Of a stretch of DNA of 6,889 bases, positions 1 to 6,301 are shown in pieces (the stretch's first letter is position 1; the number at the start of each line of letters is the position of its first letter). A model generated the notes under the pieces. The model ran no database searches, had not been told where the DNA came from, and saw only the letters and a list, made by a program, of their open reading frames with translations. Source of the DNA: Desulfobacteraceae bacterium (GTDB taxonomy: Bacteria > Desulfobacterota > DSM-4660 > Desulfatiglandales > JALVMZ01); contig JALVMZ010000091.1 of assembly GCA_027032655.1 (NCBI GenBank), positions 1 to 6,889 of the forward strand, in the 5' to 3' direction. The position numbers were made by a program, and so were the translations under genes.

Positions 1-987
1 ATGGGTAGAGGGGCAGCAAATTTTGAGGATGATTTAAGAATTGCTATGGAACTTTTGAAAGGGTATGAAATTCAAAAAAATGATATGGAATATACTACTC
101 TAAAAAAAGAGATTAATAGTCAATTCAAAAATATTCTAAGTGTATTACTGCAAAATGAAAGAAAATTTCTTGAAGATGATATGTATCAAAATAATTTATT
201 GTTACTTGAAAAATTTTTGTTAAGTTTTTCTACAAGAACCGCTACCAGAGACAGGCTGAATATTTTTACTACTAATTATGACAGATTTATAGAATTTGGT
301 TTAGATGAAACTGGAGTCCTCACTTTAGACAGATTTATAGGAAAACTTAAACCTATAATGAGATTTCATAGAGTTGATCTGGACTATCATTATAACCCAC
401 CCGGCATTAGAGGAGAACCTCGTTATGTGGAGCAGGTCGTCCGATACACCAAATTACACGGTTCTGTGGATTGGCAGTATGAAAATGGTCAGATAGTAAA
501 AATTCCTTTGCCATTTGGCTCAGATATAGATGATAATTATTTTAATGATCCCTATAATAAAGTTGTTATTTATCCTAATTCCGCCAAAGCAATAGAAACA
601 AGTTTCTTCCCCTATTCAGAACTATTCCGAGACTTTTCAACTGCTATATGCAGACCAAACTCAGTATTAATTACCTATGGTTATGGATTTGGGGATTCTC
701 ATATTAACAGAATAATTAAGGATATGCTTACCATCCCTTCAACACATCTTGTTATTATTTCATGGGATTTGGCTACTGGTAGAATTGAAAACTTTATTTC
801 TGAATGTAATGAGTCACAACTAACTCTGCTTATTGGAAATGAATTAGGTAGTTTAGAAAATTTAACCCGATTTTATTTACCAAAGCCCGCTATTGACAGA
901 ATTACAGATAGACAAGCCAGAATACTGGAAAGGAGAAATATTACTATCAAAGGCAAAAGCGGAGGAGGCGATGAGTCAACAATTTGA
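1..987 (+). CDS. SIR2-family NADase-like defence protein (5' end outside window)
   Basis: Open from the first base to TGA at 985-987, 328 codons visible. SIR2 signatures are clear: FTTNYD at residues 89-94 (Asn92), KLHGS at 151-155 (His153), a YPN at 191-193, and YGYGFGDSHIN at 226-236, the late Rossmann motif of SIR2_2/SIR2-like defence proteins. In this family the Asn and His are the NAD+-hydrolysing residues, so the catalytic core looks intact. The glycine-rich GAGxS nucleotide-binding loop normally near the N-terminus is not visible. The NFEDD at residues 7-11 resembles the segment that follows that loop, so the ATG at base 1 is probably an internal Met and the true start lies upstream. 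The gene is followed with 17 bp overlap by a HerA ATPase; by family knowledge SIR2-HerA pairs form large complexes that deplete NAD+ on phage infection. The last ~27 residues (from about 302) are basic/Gly-rich and overlap the next gene's start region. AT-rich like herA. The family call is firm; the exact enzymatic activity (NADase, and possibly a nuclease role in the complex) is inferred. Confidence 0.9.
   Translation: MGRGAANFEDDLRIAMELLKGYEIQKNDMEYTTLKKEINSQFKNILSVLLQNERKFLEDDMYQNNLLLLEKFLLSFSTRTATRDRLNIFTTNYDRFIEFGLDETGVLTLDRFIGKLKPIMRFHRVDLDYHYNPPGIRGEPRYVEQVVRYTKLHGSVDWQYENGQIVKIPLPFGSDIDDNYFNDPYNKVVIYPNSAKAIETSFFPYSELFRDFSTAICRPNSVLITYGYGFGDSHINRIIKDMLTIPSTHLVIISWDLATGRIENFISECNESQLTLLIGNELGSLENLTRFYLPKPAIDRITDRQARILERRNITIKGKSGGGDESTI
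961..968 (+). promoter_or_regulatory. Shine-Dalgarno site for herA
   Basis: GGAGGAGG at 961-968 lies just before ATG 971; the GGAGG core at 961-965 leaves 5 bases to the start codon. It sits inside the 3' end of the SIR2 gene and decides the herA start at 971 rather than the in-frame TTG at 893, which has no comparable site. Confidence 0.85.
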
Positions 988-3052
988 TAAAATCAGACAT
1001 ACAACAGTTGGAACTGTCGAATCTGTATCTACACGAGAGATTAAGGTCCTTCTTGATATAGATGCTCCATTAAATACAGCTCTAAACACTGGAATACCTC
1101 AACTATTCCCCCGTATAAACGGGTTTTTACTAATATCCAGTGAAGCAGGTGCCTTAATAGGAATGATAACATGGATAGGCATAGAATATTCTCCATATCC
1201 AAAAAGAAAGGGTTATAAAGATTTTGATCTGGTTGATTTGCCTTTTCCATTAAGAAAATTGTCGCTTGCGCCTATTGGTGTATTAAAAGAAAAAGAAAAT
1301 GGTTATGAAATTGAGAGAGGAGTTTATAGTTATCCTTCTGTCGGTGATGTTGTAGTAATTCTCAGTCAGAAACAGTTAAAAGCAATAGTACAAAATAAAG
1401 ATGAAAATGCCAGGGTTAAGATAGGTGTTTCTCCGATGGCTGCAAATGCACCTATATTTGTTGACCCAGATAAATTATTTGCCAGACACCTGGCAGTTCT
1501 CGGAAATACAGGCAGTGGTAAATCCTGTACAGTTGCTGGTCTTATACGATGGTCTATTGAAGCAGCAGCAAGGGAAAAAACAGTTGTGGAGAAAAATATT
1601 AATTCAAGATTCATAATACTTGACCCTAATGCTGAATATGGGAATTGTTTTGAAGGTCTTGGAAATGTAAAAAAATATGAAGTGAAAATACGAGAAGATG
1701 GAGAAGCGAGACAAATAAAGGTTCCATCCTGGATGTGGAACAGCTGGGAGTGGGCTTCAGTTGCTCAGGCAAGTGCAAGAACCCAACGACCTATACTAAG
1801 AAGGGCATTAAGGGAAATTAAAAATGCTGAAATAAGTAAGGAGGAAAGCATAAATGTTCTATTTAAAAATTTTCTCGTGAGTTTAAAAATAAGCTTACTT
1901 AATTATCAAAAAGATGGTGCTAAACTATCCCAATGGCCAGGAAAACAAAATTATGGTGAATTTTTAGAAAATATCAAAAAATCTCTAGACACATTCAATG
2001 ATAAACTACAAGATGATACCTACTGCAATATCAATCACGACTTATGTCACAAATTAAATGGAATATTAAAATCTCATCCTAAAAATAATAGAGGGTTTTT
2101 CCCTTCATTTTCGTTGACTGAGGTCAATCCTTTATTAGAAATATTAAGTAATGCTGAAACTCAAATTGGCAGTTTAACGCCATATGAAGGCCCCGATGAA
2201 GATTCTCCTGTGTTTTTCAAAAACGAAGATTTCTTGGCGCATATAGAGAGATTAGCACAAGAAGCCAATCAACAGCAGTATCTTGATTTCTTTTTAATGC
2301 GAGTAAGGAGTTTGTTTACAGACAAAAGAATAGCATCTGTCATCAATACAGAAACATCAGATGAAATTACTTTAGAACAGTGGTTGAACGAGTACATTGG
2401 GGATAATAAGAATAATCCATCTATAACTATTGTTGACCTTTCTCTATTACCGTTTGAAATACTCTATTTAGTTGTTTCTGTAATGGCTCGGATCATATTT
2501 GAGGCTCATCATAGATATAAGAAATATACTGGTGAAACATTACCAACTGTTTTAGTAGTAGATGAGGCTCACAACCTAATAAAAAGATATGAAAAAGAAG
2601 ATGAGAATATTTCTGCTCAGAGATTATGTACTCAGATATTTGAAAAAATAGCGAAAGAAGGTAGAAAGTTCGGCGTTGGTTTAGTATTAGCATCACAACG
2701 CCCCTCAGATCTCTCTCAAACTGTTTTGTCACAATGCAATACTTATTTGCTACATAGAATTGTAAGCGATCGTGACCAGGAAATGGTGAAGAAATTAGTT
2801 CCTGATACTATGGGCGGTATTCTTAACGAATTATCAGTTTCACCTTCCCGAAAAGCTATTTTATTAGGATGGGCTACTCCTATGCCGGTGTTAGTAGAAA
2901 TTAATGAATTATCTGAAAGACACAGACCGAGGTCAAAAGACCCAGAGTTCTGGAATGTCTGGATAAATAAGGAAGAAAGAAAAGTTAATTGGCATGAAAT
3001 TGCAGAAGAATGGCAGCAAAAGAAAAATGATACAGAGTCATCAGGGTCCTAA
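971..3052 (+). CDS. herA: HerA-family hexameric ATPase, partner of the SIR2 protein
   Basis: 693 residues from ATG 971. The N-terminal part (about 8-140) is beta-rich, TVGTVESVS... with repeated Val/Ile strands, consistent with the HAS barrel of HerA/FtsK-like ATPases. Walker A is GNTGSGKS at 178-185 (Lys184), followed by LDPNAEY at 217-223, a HerA hallmark. Walker B is LVVDEAHN at 528-535 (Asp531, Glu532). The sensor-type segment LASQRPSDLS is at 573-582, and HRIVSDRDQ at 595-603 gives candidate arginine-finger residues (Arg596, Arg601). Between about 255 and 480 lies a long, mainly helical insertion within the RecA-like core. In established SIR2-HerA systems the HerA hexamer assembles with SIR2 and both are required for phage defence; HerA hydrolyses ATP and can act on DNA. 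The 17 bp overlap with the SIR2 gene implies translational coupling and stoichiometric production. It is not the archaeal recombination HerA, which pairs with NurA; no NurA is present. An in-frame extension to TTG 893 would add 26 residues but lacks a ribosome site. Confidence 0.93.
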   Translation: MSQQFDKIRHTTVGTVESVSTREIKVLLDIDAPLNTALNTGIPQLFPRINGFLLISSEAGALIGMITWIGIEYSPYPKRKGYKDFDLVDLPFPLRKLSLAPIGVLKEKENGYEIERGVYSYPSVGDVVVILSQKQLKAIVQNKDENARVKIGVSPMAANAPIFVDPDKLFARHLAVLGNTGSGKSCTVAGLIRWSIEAAAREKTVVEKNINSRFIILDPNAEYGNCFEGLGNVKKYEVKIREDGEARQIKVPSWMWNSWEWASVAQASARTQRPILRRALREIKNAEISKEESINVLFKNFLVSLKISLLNYQKDGAKLSQWPGKQNYGEFLENIKKSLDTFNDKLQDDTYCNINHDLCHKLNGILKSHPKNNRGFFPSFSLTEVNPLLEILSNAETQIGSLTPYEGPDEDSPVFFKNEDFLAHIERLAQEANQQQYLDFFLMRVRSLFTDKRIASVINTETSDEITLEQWLNEYIGDNKNNPSITIVDLSLLPFEILYLVVSVMARIIFEAHHRYKKYTGETLPTVLVVDEAHNLIKRYEKEDENISAQRLCTQIFEKIAKEGRKFGVGLVLASQRPSDLSQTVLSQCNTYLLHRIVSDRDQEMVKKLVPDTMGGILNELSVSPSRKAILLGWATPMPVLVEINELSERHRPRSKDPEFWNVWINKEERKVNWHEIAEEWQQKKNDTESSGS
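3043..3046 (+). promoter_or_regulatory. Weak ribosome binding site for hsdR
   Basis: AGGG at 3043-3046, 8 bases before ATG 3055, is the only purine-rich match ahead of hsdR. It lies within the last codons of herA. Only two bases separate the herA TAA (3050-3052) from the hsdR ATG, so reinitiation by ribosomes leaving herA is the likelier source of translation. Confidence 0.4.
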
Positions 3053-3054
3053 TT

Positions 3055-5979
3055 ATGCCTAAACCAACCGAACATAAAACCGTTCAGTTACGCATATTGA
3101 AATATGCCGATGAGATTGGGTGGGACTTCGTTCCAAAAGAGGAGGCTGAAAGGCGAAGGGGGTTTAAATCGGAAGGCACTGGCAAGGAGAAGGCATTAGG
3201 TGCATCCTTCTTCTTTGAAGATATACTTTATGAAAAGGTCAAAAAGTTTAATGCTGAATACAAAGAGCCCAGAGGTTCACTTACAGGACTTTTCCGTCAT
3301 ATCCAGACAAACATTAACGGTAACAGGGAGTTTCTGAAATACCTTCGCAATCAGGGGACATTCTTCTCTGAAGATGAAAATAGGGAATTGAACCTGAAAC
3401 TCATTGACTACAAAGACATCAAAAACAACCACTTTGAGGTAACCGAGGAGTTCTGGATAAATAATGGCAGGCATGCAAACCGTGAAGATATTGTATTTCT
3501 TATAAATGGCATCCCTGTGGTAGTGGTGGAGTGCAAAAATGCGGACAGGGATGAAGCAATAGCCATAGGGATTGACCAGTTGAAGAGGTATCATCAGGAG
3601 ACCCCAGAGGTGATGGTGCCTGAAATGGTCTTTACTGCAACCGAGGCGATAGGGTTTGCCTACGGGGTAACATGGAACCTGGTAAGAAGAAACATCTTCA
3701 TATGGAAGCATGATGATCCAGGCAATCTTGAGGCAAAGGTTAAGACATTCTTTTCAATACCCTATATCCTGAAACTCATTGAAAACTACATTGTCTTTGC
3801 CGAGCAGGACGAAAAACTTCAGAAGTATATCCTTCAACAGCACCAAGTTGAGGCAGTGGAAAGAGTTATTAAAAGGTGCCATGACCCTCAGAAGCGGCGT
3901 GGGCTCATCTGGCATACACAGGGAAGTGGAAAGACCTACACCATGATAAAAACTGCAGAGATGCTCTTCAAGGCACCCGAGAGTGATAAACCAACCATTC
4001 TTATGCTTATAGACCGTAATGAACTGGAAGACCAGTTGCTTAAGAATCTGGCATCACTGGGACTTGAGAATGTGGCACATGCAAACAGGATTCGTGAACT
4101 GGTAAAGCTTTTCAAAAATGACTACAGAGGTATCATTGTAAGCACCATCCAGAAGTTCCAGAACATGCCCCCTGGGATAAACCAAAGAGAAAACATCTAT
4201 GTCCTGATCGATGAGGCACACAGAAGCACAGGGGGAGACCTTGGAAATTATCTTCTTGCAGGACTTCCAGATGCTACCTTTATAGGTTTTACAGGAACAC
4301 CAATTGATAAGACCGCCCACGGAAAGGGCACATTCAAGACCTTTGGTATTGATGATGCACCAAAGGGATACCTGCACAAATACTCAATCAGAGAGAGTAT
4401 TGATGATGGGACAACTCTGCCACTATTTTATGCCCTTGCCCCTAATGACATGCTCGTGCCAGGGGAGTTGATGGAGGATGAGTTTCTCAGCCTTGCTGAA
4501 ACAGAGGGCATCAGCGACATTGAGGAACTGAATAAGATTCTTGAGCGTGCAGTGAATTTGAGAAACTTTTTGAAGGGAGATGAGAGGGTTGATAAGGTTG
4601 CTCAGACAGTGGCTGAACACTATCGTGAAAATGTTGAGCCCCTTGGTTATAAGGCATTCCTTGTGGCAGTGGACAGACCAGCCTGTGTGAAATATAAAAA
4701 GGCACTTGACAGGTATCTTCCCCCTGAATACTCAGAGGTTGTATTTACAGGAAATCACAATGACCCGCCCGAAATGAAAACATTTCATATAGATTCAAAG
4801 AAGGAGCGCGAGATCAGGAGGAGATTTAAGAAATTTGGGGAGATACCCAGGATTCTCATCGTAACAGAGAAACTTCTCACAGGCTTTGATGCACCCATAC
4901 TCTATGCAATGTATCTGGACAAGCCCATGCGTGACCACACACTACTACAGGCCATTGCGAGGATTAATCGACCATATGAGAATGAGGCACTTGAGATGGT
5001 TAAACCCCATGGTTTCGTGATGGATTTCGTCGGGATATTTGATAAACTTGAAAGGGCACTTGCCTTTGACAGCGATGAGGTTAATGCCATTGTCAAGGAC
5101 ATAGGGTTACTTAAGACACTCTTTAAGGAGATGATGGAGAAAAAGGCACCTGAGTATTTAAAACTTGTAAGACATGACTTTGACGACAGAGATGTGGACA
5201 TCCTGATTGAATACTTCAGGGATAAAGACAGGCGAAAGACCTTTTTCAAAGAATACAAAGAGATAGAGATGCTCTATGAGATTATCTCACCTGATGCCTT
5301 CCTTAGATCTTACCTTGATGACTACACAACCCTTTCTGCCATTTACGATGTGGTAAGAAAGTCATACTCAAAGGGTGTGTATGTAGACAGGGCATTCTTG
5401 AAGAAGACCAATGAACTTGTCCAGAGACACATCGGGGTAAAATATATTCAGCCAGTAAATGAGTTTTTTGAGATAAATGAGGAGACTGTAGAGTATATTT
5501 CAAATACCAGAGGTGGTGAAAGCACAAAGGTGATTAACCTGATAAAGAATATTGAGAAAACGGCAGATGAGCAGAGGAATGATCCCTTCCTTATTGCCCT
5601 TTCTGAAAGGGCAGAGACAGTGAAGGAGCAGTTTGAAAACCGCCAGTTGAGCACGAAGGAGGCTTTGAGGGAACTTATTGAGGCAATTGAAAAGAATGAG
5701 AATCGCAAAAAACAGCAAAAAGAAAAGGGACTTAATGCAATTGAGTTTTTTGTTTTCAGGACACTGGAGGACGAGGGGATTCTGAATCCAGATGAGGTGC
5801 TCAAGGATTTAAGAAATGCATTCAAGACTTATATAAACTGGCGGCATAGCGAGGCTGATTTGAGGGAATTGAGAAAGGAGGTAACTTTTACCATTTTACA
5901 AAAAATAGAAGATGTTGAAAGGGTGACAGCTATTGTGGATAGATTATTTCGTTTATTACTCAAGGGTATAAGAGGATAA
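3055..5979 (+). CDS. hsdR: Type I restriction endonuclease subunit R (HsdR)
   Basis: 974 residues, within the usual range for HsdR (roughly 900-1,100), apparently intact. The N-terminus TEHKTVQ...YADEIGW...EAERRRGF is typical of the family. The PD-(D/E)xK nuclease is at about 140-180: Asp145, then VVVVECK with Glu159 and Lys161, and the QxxxY motif at 175-179 (Gln175, Tyr179) typical of HsdR. The SF2 translocase core follows: Walker A HTQGSGKT at 287-294, STIQKF at 363-368, DEAH at 386-389, GFTGTP at 411-416, TGFDAP at 609-614, and motif VI QAIARINRPY at 632-641. Residues about 660-974 are mostly helical and charged, as expected for the C-terminal domain that docks on the methyltransferase. 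HsdR with HsdM and HsdS cuts DNA that lacks the host methyl pattern after ATP-driven translocation. Neither hsdM nor hsdS is in the window; they may lie upstream of the SIR2 gene. Starts 2 bp after herA; its base composition is much richer in GC than herA. Family call very firm; partner genes unknown. Confidence 0.96.
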   Translation: MPKPTEHKTVQLRILKYADEIGWDFVPKEEAERRRGFKSEGTGKEKALGASFFFEDILYEKVKKFNAEYKEPRGSLTGLFRHIQTNINGNREFLKYLRNQGTFFSEDENRELNLKLIDYKDIKNNHFEVTEEFWINNGRHANREDIVFLINGIPVVVVECKNADRDEAIAIGIDQLKRYHQETPEVMVPEMVFTATEAIGFAYGVTWNLVRRNIFIWKHDDPGNLEAKVKTFFSIPYILKLIENYIVFAEQDEKLQKYILQQHQVEAVERVIKRCHDPQKRRGLIWHTQGSGKTYTMIKTAEMLFKAPESDKPTILMLIDRNELEDQLLKNLASLGLENVAHANRIRELVKLFKNDYRGIIVSTIQKFQNMPPGINQRENIYVLIDEAHRSTGGDLGNYLLAGLPDATFIGFTGTPIDKTAHGKGTFKTFGIDDAPKGYLHKYSIRESIDDGTTLPLFYALAPNDMLVPGELMEDEFLSLAETEGISDIEELNKILERAVNLRNFLKGDERVDKVAQTVAEHYRENVEPLGYKAFLVAVDRPACVKYKKALDRYLPPEYSEVVFTGNHNDPPEMKTFHIDSKKEREIRRRFKKFGEIPRILIVTEKLLTGFDAPILYAMYLDKPMRDHTLLQAIARINRPYENEALEMVKPHGFVMDFVGIFDKLERALAFDSDEVNAIVKDIGLLKTLFKEMMEKKAPEYLKLVRHDFDDRDVDILIEYFRDKDRRKTFFKEYKEIEMLYEIISPDAFLRSYLDDYTTLSAIYDVVRKSYSKGVYVDRAFLKKTNELVQRHIGVKYIQPVNEFFEINEETVEYISNTRGGESTKVINLIKNIEKTADEQRNDPFLIALSERAETVKEQFENRQLSTKEALRELIEAIEKNENRKKQQKEKGLNAIEFFVFRTLEDEGILNPDEVLKDLRNAFKTYINWRHSEADLRELRKEVTFTILQKIEDVERVTAIVDRLFRLLLKGIRG
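5971..5975 (+). promoter_or_regulatory. Ribosome binding site for the metallopeptidase gene
   Basis: AGAGG at 5971-5975 stands only 3 bases from ATG 5979. A second candidate, AAGGG at 5962-5966, is at a longer distance (12 bases). The start codon shares its A with the hsdR stop (TAATG), so translation is probably coupled to hsdR. Confidence 0.5.
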
Positions 5980-6281
5980 TGAAGTATATTGATAAATTAA
6001 AAGATGAGTTTAAAGATAGAGTTAATAACTGGGCAGAAAGAATTCAGGTGCCAGTGGTTAGTATTTCAATAAGGAGAATGAAGACCAAGTGGGCATCATA
6101 TTCGACCACTGGGAGATTAACCTTTGATTTAGATGTCCTGAATCTTACTCCAGAGTTGCAGGATTATGTGATTGTCCATGAACTATTACATTATAGAGTG
6201 CCAAATCATGGACGGCTCTGGAAGAGCTTAATGAAAGCACATCTCGGAGATTTTAAAAAACTGGAAGATATGCTTAAATGA
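5979..6281 (+). CDS. YgjP/DUF45-like (M48-type) zinc metallopeptidase, short form
   Basis: 100 residues. The zinc site is HELLH at 67-71 (His67, Glu68, His71) with the third ligand His77 in NHG at 76-78, giving HExxH-x5-H, then Trp81. Upstream, the RMKTKWASYS segment at 33-42 and GRLTFDLDVLN at 45-55 match the signature preceding the active site in YgjP/DUF45 (often RxxxtrWGSCS). All three expected metal ligands and the catalytic Glu are present. E. coli YgjP-type proteins are roughly twice this length; here only the C-terminal catalytic part exists with a short N-terminal helix, so this is a minimal version rather than an obvious truncation: it has its own start, stop and ribosome site. No signal peptide or membrane segment is seen, so it should be cytoplasmic. 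It overlaps the hsdR stop by one base. Small DUF45 proteins are, to my recollection, frequent neighbours of hsdR; their job there is not settled. A role in processing or clearing a restriction subunit is an inference. Confidence 0.88.
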   Translation: MKYIDKLKDEFKDRVNNWAERIQVPVVSISIRRMKTKWASYSTTGRLTFDLDVLNLTPELQDYVIVHELLHYRVPNHGRLWKSLMKAHLGDFKKLEDMLK

Positions 6282-6301
6282 TTAAAAATGATGAGCTATG
6301 A
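6278..6301 (+). other. Seven-codon mini-ORF bridging metallopeptidase stop and darT start
   Basis: ATG at 6278 overlaps the metallopeptidase TGA (ATGA, 6278-6281) and reads MIKNDEL before TGA at 6299-6301, which in turn overlaps the darT ATG (ATGA, 6298-6301). GGAAG at 6263-6267 is a possible ribosome site 10 bases before 6278. It is too short to call a protein gene; the double ATGA arrangement suits a ribosome relay. Arrangement is directly visible; function is inferred and may be coincidental. Confidence 0.3.

Noticed and set aside
893..970. Alternative TTG start giving HerA 26 extra residues
   Set aside because: No ribosome site ahead of 893, the extra residues do not look like HerA sequence, and GGAGGAGG sits directly before ATG 971.
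1041..2732. Several 60-80-codon ORFs on both strands inside herA
   Set aside because: Out-of-frame or antisense shadows of a well-supported HerA coding region.
3535..3537. Cys160 in the ECK nuclease motif of HsdR (ELK or EAK is more usual)
   Set aside because: The middle residue of ExK is variable and hydrophobic/small in the family; Asp145, Glu159, Lys161 and the QxxxY motif are intact, so no loss of function is implied.
3277..3711. Minus-strand 144-codon ORF inside hsdR
   Set aside because: Antisense shadow of the HsdR nuclease domain; Cys/His/Tyr-rich without motifs or a ribosome site. The same holds for the other antisense ORFs across 4054-5825.
6282..6297. Searched for terminators, tRNA, CRISPR repeats or insertion-sequence ends
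   Set aside because: The intergenic gaps are 2 and 16 bp at most; no hairpin with a T-run, no repeat array, no transposase or terminal inverted repeat was seen.
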